Positions 54,001 to 61,383 of a stretch of DNA of 64,000 nt are shown in pieces. Source of the stretch: Symsagittifera roscoffensis (lineage: Eukaryota > Xenacoelomorpha > Acoela > Convolutidae); contig NC_087070.1 in assembly GCF_963678635.1 (NCBI RefSeq), positions 17,207,318 through 17,271,317 of the forward strand, in the 5' to 3' direction. How positions within the stretch are numbered: the first letter of the stretch is position 1; each line of letters opens with the position of its first letter. The notes under the pieces were generated by a model. That model searched no databases. It was not told where the DNA came from and saw nothing but the letters and a program-made list of their open reading frames with translations. Both the position numbers and the translations under genes were made by a program.

Positions 54001-57000
54001 GAATTACCCGAACAATCGATCAAGGAATAACTCATATAATAGATCGAACTATAACAGACAAAACAATAATTACCAAAACAGATCGCGAAATAATTCACAA
54101 AATCGACACCCAAGTTATAATAACCGTTATAGAAATTATTCCCAATCACCACACCGGAATAATAATCACTACAATAACTCTAATAATCGTCATAGAAGTA
54201 GTACACCTAAACATCAAAGACAAATCAATCAAGTACAAGCTAACCCAGAAACAACATCAGACCCCCCAGGTATTGATGACACAGTAACTGATACGTTACA
54301 ACTTAATCAAATAAACTGTACATCATCAGATTCAGAAAGTGATACTGAAAACACTCTTGCTATCAATATGATAAAAGTCGAAAATGACTATGAATCTGTC
54401 ATATATGAACAACCCTTTCCATCACACATATATGAAAATCAATCAGAATTTCTTCAAAATCATTACACTACACCCATAAATTCCACACCAACGACGCAAG
54501 AAACAAACGAGATTAACACTACAGATCAAACCAATAAAGATACCAAAACAAAATGCTTGAATACAAACCACATTTATCAAAATATACAAAAAGAACAACC
54601 CAAAGAAAAAATTTGGACAATACCATTTCTATTAGAAAGCCCAAGAAATAAAGAATTTCAACCACCAGACCTTGAAATAGATTTTTTAATTGATTCAGGA
54701 GCAGAATCAAACATAATAAACATTCCCACATGGAATGAAATAAAAACTTTACACCCAAAGCTAACACCTCTTGAAACCTCCAGTAAGTTAGCGACAGCAC
54801 AAGGATCAACATTGATAAACTACGGAAAAATCCAATTATTTCTCCTCCCTACCAGAACAATGGAGCAAAGCAAACTTCTAAACAAGCCATTTAAACAAAT
54901 ATTCCATATTACTGATATTAAATATAACATCATTGGTATACCATTTATTTCAAAGTATATACCAACAATTAACATACTAAATAGTAAAATATTAATCAAA
55001 GATAAATATACAAAAACAAAAGAAACATCATTAACATTTTTTCAAAGATTAAATAAACAACCACCATTCTTTTCAAAATTTTATCCGATATTTAATCAAC
55101 AAAGAAAACACCTGAAACCACTATCAGGAAACATCTATAATTTTTCAATAAAACAAGTTCATCAATATGATAAAGAACAAAACAAACAAAAATTTTATAT
55201 GTCAGATTTTGAATTCAAACCTATTCATAAATTTTTCAAAATTACAATCTCTTCAATAAAATATTTGAAAAATTCGAATTCAGATATTATTTCCTTACAT
55301 GTTTATAACAACACACCTTACCAAGTAACATTACCTTTAGGACTTTTAGGATATTGTGAAACTAACGCTACAATATCACCAATACATGAAAAAGCCTATC
55401 GCGTAAATAATATACTCCAATTACTAGATATTTGCCAATCTACAATTCTTAATGAAGAATTATCTATAAATAATATAATAAGTAACGAAAACAGAAATAC
55501 GGATTATTTCACAAAAACTCCATATTTCAAACCTACATTCAACATCAGTAACTACACAGAGGACCAACAGAAATTTTTAACAATGTTTAATTTCCAACAT
55601 TCACAAATAACACAAGACGAATTCGAAAAATTAGCCAAACAGCTAATTAAATATTCATCAGTCTATGCAACATCAAAATTCGATGTTGGCAAAATCAGTT
55701 CATCACTACATCTCCCATTAAAACCAGACGCAGTTTTCAAAAAACAAAGAGCAAGTAAAGTACCAATTCACTTACATGATAAAGTAAACAGATTACTCGA
55801 TATTTTAGAACAGTACAATATTATATCACCAGTTAATAAAGAAGAACAACCAAAAGGCAACACATTCATCAACCCCGTTATCATTCTAGCTAAAGGAGAA
55901 TCATTAAAAATCGTTCTCGATGCTAGATACCTCAATTCACTCATAGATGAATCAAAATGTAATTGGCCCATTGAACCAATACAAGTTATTTTAACAAAAA
56001 TAAACGGCAAATACTTCACAACCGCCGACATGAATAGTGCATACAATCAAATGCCACTAGATGAACAATCACGACGTTTAACACAATTTGTTATCGGAAA
56101 CCAACAATATGAATTCAACCGCTTATTCTATGGAATATCCATAGGACCAGCAGCATTTTCAGCCTTTATGAGCAAAATTTTTAGACCACTAATACTCAAG
56201 AAAAACGCAATTACCTATTTAGACGATGTTTTTATGCAATCACAATCAAAAGACGAAATGTTCAAAGTTTTAGAAACATATCACCAAATACTTCAGAATG
56301 AAAATCTGAAGGCCGCCCCCGATAAATCACATTTCTTTTTGACAAGAGTTAAATTCTTAGGACATAACATAGAAAGAAAAACAATCACTCCACTGAAATC
56401 ACGCATTGACGCTATTCAAAAACTTCAACCACCAACAAATAAAAAGAAAATCCAAGAGTTCCTTGGAATGTTAAACTTTTTAAGTAAATATGTTTATAAA
56501 ATGCAATTATATCTACGACCATTTTACAACATCCTTAGACAACAAAATAATTTTGAATGGAATACAGAACATCAAACACGATTCGAAGAAATAAAGAAAC
56601 TTTTAACTGAACAAATTTCAAACACAATTCCAGACCCTGATCAACCATTTTATGCAATGTGCGATGCTTCGAACTTTGGCATCGGCGCAGCATTATTACA
56701 ATCACATAATGGTACAAATAAAATGAACCTAATATCAGCAAATTCTCGATTATTCACTCAAGCAGAGCTACGACTCTCAACTCTAATGAGAGAATGTACA
56801 GCCATAATATATACACTTACAGAATATGAATTTCTGATACTTGGATCAAAACATCCCACAGTTTTATTCACAGACCACAAACCAATCATCTTTCTTTTTA
56901 CACAGAAATCTAACCCAAACCACCGAGTTTACAGATTTCAACTAATTCTAATGAAGTTTCCAAACTTACATATAGTTTGGACTGCAGGAAAAAATCTTGC

Positions 57001-59230
57001 ATTACCAGACACCTTAAGTCGAAATACACCACCTGAATTACTTACACGAAAAACAACAGTTGAAATACCCAAAAACATAAAATTCTACCTTGCAGAAAAC
57101 GAAACATCACCTCGATTAGAATGCAAATATGCAGTTAAAACTGATATTGAACAATCACAAATAAATAATTTACAACATTTCCCACTTTATTTAGATTGTC
57201 AAAATAATCATTATGAAGTTGACCTACTTGGAACATCAACTTTTAAACCAATTCCATATTCTCAATGGATAAAAAATAACACCCAACAAAAACGAACAAA
57301 ACAACACCTACCTAAAAAAGACCATTTTCCACTAATTGAAAAAGAAGATTTAACTGATAAAATAAATTTATCAGGACCACAAACAAATGATTCAAAATAC
57401 ACAATAAATCAAGTTTTTGATCTTCACGACCCACTTGATACAATACCCTTATCTAAATTCGAAGTTGAAAACATTTTTCTCCCCCCAACAGATACGATTA
57501 CAATTTCAACACTGAAACAATATCAAAACCTTGACCCGATAATTCGACAACTAAAATCATGGCACAAATATAAAACTAAACCTATCAAAGCAGATTCAAC
57601 CATTCTAGGAAACAAAACACTCCTCCGATACTTTCGCAAATTTAACAACACAACAATCAATGAAACTACAGACCTTTTAGAATACAATTTAAACGAATCC
57701 ACAGTTCCCTGTCTCCCTATAAGTATGATTCTTATAGCTTTTAATATTTCACATACACAAAATATTAAAGGACACTCTGGATCAGAAAAAACATATTCAA
57801 ATTTTATACAAAATTTTTACTTCCCAAATGCACCAATTTGGATAAAAGTACTATGCAATGATTGTATAGTATGTCAGCTAAATAAACCTTACCCAAATCA
57901 AAAACAAGTAGCACAAATACAAGATTTTAAAGGACAAAGTTTATACTTTAATCACCGTATCTCATTTGATACTAAAGGACCAATTTCACCCTCATCAGAA
58001 GGAAACTCCTACATTATGGTAATTGTTGACGCATTTACACATTATGTAGCACTTAATCCAGTACCACATTGTAACGCTTATTACGCATACACAACACTCT
58101 ATGAACACTGGATAGCAAAATTTGGACTACCAGAAATTTTAGTTACAGACAATGGTACAGAATTCATAAATAATGAAATAATAACACTATGTCATTTATA
58201 CAACATTAAACACAAACCACGTACATCTCATGCACCTTGGACAAACGGCTTAGTCGAAGGTATGAACCGTTCATTACAAGAATATCTCAGATGTATCATC
58301 AACGGAAATGATACAAAATATACCGAATGGTCAGCAGATGTAAAATTATTTCCCTTAGCATATAATTCACAAATTATGACAACTTTAGGAATGTCACCAT
58401 ACGAAATGGTTTTTAACCAAAAGCCACGCAAACCAATAATGTTTACAGCAAATTCACATAAAAACGCACAAGGTTATTGTCAACCAAATAAAGACTCAAT
58501 TTGTTATAACCTACCTTTACATACACACGATGAAGATCATTTTCATCACCCACAAATTCTTAAATTAGCCTCCGGTACACACACCGAATGGATTTTAAAT
58601 AGAGATAAAAAACACAATGAAATTTATCAAAAAATAACAAAAAAGTTATTACAAAGACAAAATATTAATGAACAAATCAATTCACGTTTTACACCAGCTT
58701 CCGATTTAAAAATTGGAACATTTGTTTTAATACCTAATTTTAATACTCACAAAGGAATTTCTAAAAAATTACAACCCCTCCGAAAAGGACCCTATCAAAT
58801 AATTGCAAAACCCACAGATGTCACATATAAAATTATCGACTCAAACAAAAAAGAAATCGTTCAACATCGAAACAACCTATTACCTTATTACCCAAAAGAA
58901 TACGCACTCCGCGAATTAACTCAATTATATTCTTTCACAGGATTAAAAATCATTCAAAATGAACCACATCTAAAAAACACAGAACAAAATGATAACCCCA
59001 CCGAAACTCAAAACACAAAACCAACCGCCACCAAAAACAATACACAAAATCATAAAGAATCTCCAAAACAAAGAAAAAATAGAAAAATGACAGAACAAAT
59101 AATACCCCAAGAAGAAATAGACAAATCAGAACATAGAAAGACAACAAGACTCCGAAATCAACCACGTAAAAACTACAAAATGTTCATCCCCCAATCTAAA
59201 ATATTAAAGAAAGTAGAATTTAAAAAGTAA
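51008..59230 (+). CDS. gag-pol: Gag-Pro-Pol polyprotein, single frame of 2,740 residues
   Basis: Gag occupies about the first 1,100 residues: a folded N-terminal part, a Gln/Asn/Pro-rich linker, a capsid-like part (about 620-800), a CCHC knuckle at 842-855 and an Arg/Asn/Ser-rich RNA-binding stretch (about 900-1,060). The protease active site DSG is at 1,229. Reverse transcriptase has YLDD at 1,737-1,740. RNase H carries D1886 (CDASNFGIGAA) and D1956 (TDHKP). Integrase has H2249/H2256, C2286/C2289, then D2321, D2381 and E2417 (35 residues between the last two), and a GPY module at 2,594. gag and pol share one frame with no stop or shift between them, unlike most retroviruses. Confidence 0.95.
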   Translation: MSSTHTPGDETPDDDEIFPFIVDADTDRGQHIFCQNLLVNLFEPGISPCKTEFPDVKIKRQIIDHYLKDICNITQQYGIYSIEFTSPNHNNRTYTIQTDDLDLEFSKVFSEYIKSIQYHNSQRANSIFTNEVFALIYSYISILENELPLTNVSPTETSKHLRVRHEITLLSSYLNIIKENFTKDDVSQHTKHDLQKILAWFIIDYFTHNIDLIAQARKNFRPQNSNDDTAITEQSDYVWDPEWSHPAFISFPQSISSQAISTISYIRDYVRVIPLTIDATPLNYNTFLPDTQNNSLNSTVIHNENLNGTRNLTQQDIQTPSHFINEEIVHTTTTQQSISPIRPNLTTPRNTNPSQTQVTLQSTVKPSVAPKYSHMDYQTYKPMTIPSKTRKTFTRNNFADHNYNYTHPSKTNYQPQRNFNQYTKPRNWDNPTAQYNSTNFQPNPPQDRSGNYPFFQQNKNKKQTSYQMDYLSSDEDFLQPDIFAPNTQEYRRQEIQKTRTNHRNFSPQPIDAQHQQPIQQQNLINTQSFQPIQQQNPMTAHSYQASQMQNEIPLPYYLQQHEITRNQLSNFSQMPNAAESLQMTMNPYLMGGSSITSNKPLMVFTGTDPEYSVEDYLNAVTANLILNIGPEPINTPLHQNWIHRRTALIQTTLDGAAQKWFSVLPLEIKSNWKRFTQEFSKMFDSERNKQQQRVLCNEIRRLPNETIKQIAVRIETLVRKAYSLNTHDYKNTKMTEILMMTLTPQLRKIAIKKRASHPSSIREPDLDFRKLVDKLEQAEITMKLEETENLKLQYVNKIETTPTNINNIQESETDLVEKITEILNIYEKNPNFKGKPSFKKWCNYCRRYGHSISECRQKQQDSQNKPQKYKEPNKSFYQYMKKDQNLPNKNVYSNNSSGKPLPNNTSYTRNQSPYNSSYRGRSPERRNTYNSSQNHYNRPNSRNNYSRSNSNTQRFVSRSNSQSRNNYYPNNQSRNSSYNRNRNYSYNRNRSYSNNRNQNYPNNRSRNNSYNRSNYNRQNNNYQNRSRNNSQNRHPSYNNRYRNYSQSPHRNNNHYNNSNNRHRSSTPKHQRQINQVQANPETTSDPPGIDDTVTDTLQLNQINCTSSDSESDTENTLAINMIKVENDYESVIYEQPFPSHIYENQSEFLQNHYTTPINSTPTTQETNEINTTDQTNKDTKTKCLNTNHIYQNIQKEQPKEKIWTIPFLLESPRNKEFQPPDLEIDFLIDSGAESNIINIPTWNEIKTLHPKLTPLETSSKLATAQGSTLINYGKIQLFLLPTRTMEQSKLLNKPFKQIFHITDIKYNIIGIPFISKYIPTINILNSKILIKDKYTKTKETSLTFFQRLNKQPPFFSKFYPIFNQQRKHLKPLSGNIYNFSIKQVHQYDKEQNKQKFYMSDFEFKPIHKFFKITISSIKYLKNSNSDIISLHVYNNTPYQVTLPLGLLGYCETNATISPIHEKAYRVNNILQLLDICQSTILNEELSINNIISNENRNTDYFTKTPYFKPTFNISNYTEDQQKFLTMFNFQHSQITQDEFEKLAKQLIKYSSVYATSKFDVGKISSSLHLPLKPDAVFKKQRASKVPIHLHDKVNRLLDILEQYNIISPVNKEEQPKGNTFINPVIILAKGESLKIVLDARYLNSLIDESKCNWPIEPIQVILTKINGKYFTTADMNSAYNQMPLDEQSRRLTQFVIGNQQYEFNRLFYGISIGPAAFSAFMSKIFRPLILKKNAITYLDDVFMQSQSKDEMFKVLETYHQILQNENLKAAPDKSHFFLTRVKFLGHNIERKTITPLKSRIDAIQKLQPPTNKKKIQEFLGMLNFLSKYVYKMQLYLRPFYNILRQQNNFEWNTEHQTRFEEIKKLLTEQISNTIPDPDQPFYAMCDASNFGIGAALLQSHNGTNKMNLISANSRLFTQAELRLSTLMRECTAIIYTLTEYEFLILGSKHPTVLFTDHKPIIFLFTQKSNPNHRVYRFQLILMKFPNLHIVWTAGKNLALPDTLSRNTPPELLTRKTTVEIPKNIKFYLAENETSPRLECKYAVKTDIEQSQINNLQHFPLYLDCQNNHYEVDLLGTSTFKPIPYSQWIKNNTQQKRTKQHLPKKDHFPLIEKEDLTDKINLSGPQTNDSKYTINQVFDLHDPLDTIPLSKFEVENIFLPPTDTITISTLKQYQNLDPIIRQLKSWHKYKTKPIKADSTILGNKTLLRYFRKFNNTTINETTDLLEYNLNESTVPCLPISMILIAFNISHTQNIKGHSGSEKTYSNFIQNFYFPNAPIWIKVLCNDCIVCQLNKPYPNQKQVAQIQDFKGQSLYFNHRISFDTKGPISPSSEGNSYIMVIVDAFTHYVALNPVPHCNAYYAYTTLYEHWIAKFGLPEILVTDNGTEFINNEIITLCHLYNIKHKPRTSHAPWTNGLVEGMNRSLQEYLRCIINGNDTKYTEWSADVKLFPLAYNSQIMTTLGMSPYEMVFNQKPRKPIMFTANSHKNAQGYCQPNKDSICYNLPLHTHDEDHFHHPQILKLASGTHTEWILNRDKKHNEIYQKITKKLLQRQNINEQINSRFTPASDLKIGTFVLIPNFNTHKGISKKLQPLRKGPYQIIAKPTDVTYKIIDSNKKEIVQHRNNLLPYYPKEYALRELTQLYSFTGLKIIQNEPHLKNTEQNDNPTETQNTKPTATKNNTQNHKESPKQRKNRKMTEQIIPQEEIDKSEHRKTTRLRNQPRKNYKMFIPQSKILKKVEFKK

Positions 59231-59824
59231 TTTTAACATTCTATACTTCACAATCTTGAAACCTCCGTAACATTTTTCATTTCCATTTTTCAAAATAACA
59301 TGCTCACAAAGTACGCAATAATTCTAGTTCAAAATAGACCAATAGGATTCATCCAATCCGCCACTTTCTCTAACTCAAACTAAGATCAATTAGACGAATA
59401 ATCTAGAACTCCAGGCACATCTTTAACTATAACTTTACAACCTCCAGGTCAAAAATAAGCAAACCACTCCAACTTGACAGCTAAAATAAATATCACCGTA
59501 CCCCTCCCTTATCTAATAACCCAAAGATCAACAATATTTCCCCAACTCAGACCACGAATACCCCCAAAACAAATTTGATAACTTAGCCTAAAGTCACAAA
59601 ATGAAGATTTTAATTAGCCTAAAGTATAAAAATCTCACCATACCCCGGATCATTTGACAAACAAAAATAAAGAAAAAGACGACCTCCCAGTCACCATGAA
59701 AATTGCCCCCAACAATTTTTTACGAAACTCAACCCACTTGTCAAAAAACTAATAAATAATTCGACCACACTAGAAAATCGCCTCAAACAGCAAAAAAACA
59801 TTCGACCAAGAGATCATTTCTTAA
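59231..59824 (+). other. Spacer between pol and small membrane frames, copy P
   Basis: No sense frame. Alignable with 30,690-31,260 of copy M, including a repeated TTAGCCTAAAGT block. Possible location of a splice acceptor for downstream genes. Confidence 0.4.
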
Positions 59825-60056
59825 ATGCTTTTCTCTCAAACAGTCGCTCAAATATTTATCAATTTTAAACATTTTTTTTTCAATACTTCAAGCCTTTATA
59901 ATATTTCTTTTTGATATCATTGAATCTTTTCTAATAATCATAATAATTTTTTGAAACATTTTTTTAATTTTCTACACAATAATTGAACTATTCCTCCAAC
60001 TTTCCAAAACCCTTGAATATATCCACAGGTACGATTTTAACAACTTGTCTAAATGA
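59825..60056 (+). pseudogene. Hydrophobic 76-codon frame of copy P, broken
   Basis: Starts MLFSQTVAQIF as in copy M, but an extra T in a T9 run (59,872-59,880) shifts the frame, and a later TGA (59,952) replaces a cysteine codon. The end (TGA at 60,054) still overlaps the next ATG in ATGA. So this is the one small frame that copy P has lost and copy M keeps. Confidence 0.55.
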
Positions 60057-60241
60057 TACGAACAATTTTCAGTAGAACTGATATTTTTTTATTGTTTGTA
60101 ATTTTCATAACATTTCTATTATCCCTCATTTTGACAATATGTAAATGTATAAAGAAAGCAATCATCACATTTGCCCTAGCAACAATTTTTCTAATTCTTT
60201 TTTTAGAAGAATATTATAATAAACATAAACCTTCCCACTAA
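60053..60241 (+). CDS. Two-span membrane protein of copy P
   Basis: 62 residues: a hydrophobic span at 11-29, a KCIKK loop at 31-35, a second span at 36-52, then EEYYNKHK. Nearly identical to the first 57 residues in copy M, and truncated afterwards by a local insertion that places a TAA in frame. The ATG lies in an ATGA overlap. Hairpin membrane proteins of this size in viruses include viroporins, but I cannot show that function. Confidence 0.6.
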   Translation: MIRTIFSRTDIFLLFVIFITFLLSLILTICKCIKKAIITFALATIFLILFLEEYYNKHKPSH

Positions 60242-60246
60242 AGTAA

Positions 60247-61383
60247 CAATTTAAAAATCCATCAAAAATTGCTACCCAACAGTCACAGAATCAGTCTTCA
60301 CCGACATCATCCCAAGATAATCCAACACCACCTTCAACTACTCAAAACCCTCAAACATCTACACGAATTTCTTTTCAAGACAATCCATACACTTTTGAAG
60401 AACGGCACGCTCGTTTATCTGAACCACTAGAACCAGTTCAACGACAAGCATCCCTAAGTGAACCAACATATAATCTTTACCCAACACTACCACAAGAACT
60501 AAGTAGAATACGAAACCTTAGTCAAAACCAAAACACAGCAGAAATAAATAGACAAATTATACATCCTCGACGAAATAGAAATTTTCAAACTCCCCGAGTT
60601 CATTTTGATATACCTCAATCCCCAACACAAACCACTCCAGAAAACACCACTGGTATCACACCAGAAACTCCTACACTTTTTTCACAACGAAGCACTTCCA
60701 GTCTACCTTCAGACTACTTAGGTTCAACACCAACATCTGAACAGATACGTGAAAATCCCTTTAACCCCCCAAACCTAACATCACGACTACCATATTGGAC
60801 TACAAATTCATTCACACAAGGTGAACCAAATTTAGTCAATGACCCCATAGATATTTCTACGGATACAACAACATCCTCATCACTACCAGAAACATTATCA
60901 CTACCATCAACACCATCAATAAGTCAATTTTCACCACTACCCTTTAACTTAAATTTTCCAAATAATCTCGACGCCAGATATCGAGAACAATCATCTGTAA
61001 ATATTCCTTTAAGATTAGATTGGAATACATTCACAGCACCTCCACCATTATTTGGACAACATCAAGAAAGTAACCGCCTTCATAACTGGGCACTTAATAG
61101 ATTACAATATCGCCAAGATATTCACAACGATATCCGTGATCACAATATTCAAATACTCCAACAAAACAGTTTACAATTAAAGTTTGAAATCACAGTTAAG
61201 TTAAATAATATTACCCAACATCCCTACCCATTAAATCCACCTAACATAACAGCTCAATCACTACCACCACCGTTTATAACTACTGAAGTAATATACAAAT
61301 ACGACAGATACACCAAAAACACAATTGGTTACATTACATTTTATAATCCATACTCAGGATTATCATACACATGTATATTCTAA
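60247..61383 (+). CDS. Pro/Ser/Thr-rich frame of 378 codons without an ATG
   Basis: Open from just after a TAA (60,244) to TAA at 61,381, and I find no in-frame ATG anywhere. The first 240 residues are Pro/Ser/Thr/Gln-rich (SSPTSSQDNPTPPSTTQNP). The last 130 look folded (LRLDWNTFTAPPPLFG, LQLKFEITVKLNN, FITTEVIYKYDRY). Conserved in copy M. It lies in the -1 frame relative to the membrane protein, and its end overlaps env by 13 bases. It must be reached by frameshifting, splicing or a non-ATG start. No family recognised. Confidence 0.6.
   Translation, partial: QFKNPSKIATQQSQNQSSPTSSQDNPTPPSTTQNPQTSTRISFQDNPYTFEERHARLSEPLEPVQRQASLSEPTYNLYPTLPQELSRIRNLSQNQNTAEINRQIIHPRRNRNFQTPRVHFDIPQSPTQTTPENTTGITPETPTLFSQRSTSSLPSDYLGSTPTSEQIRENPFNPPNLTSRLPYWTTNSFTQGEPNLVNDPIDISTDTTTSSSLPETLSLPSTPSISQFSPLPFNLNFPNNLDARYREQSSVNIPLRLDWNTFTAPPPLFGQHQESNRLHNWALNRLQYRQDIHNDIRDHNIQILQQNSLQLKFEITVKLNNITQHPYPLNPPNITAQSLPPPFITTEVIYKYDRYTKNTIGYITFYNPYSGLSYTCIF

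Noticed and set aside
56535-58431. Antisense open frames across pol of copy P (and the mirror frames in copy M)
   Set aside because: They run opposite conserved RT and integrase codons, and follow from the biased base composition. No start context or independent conservation seen.
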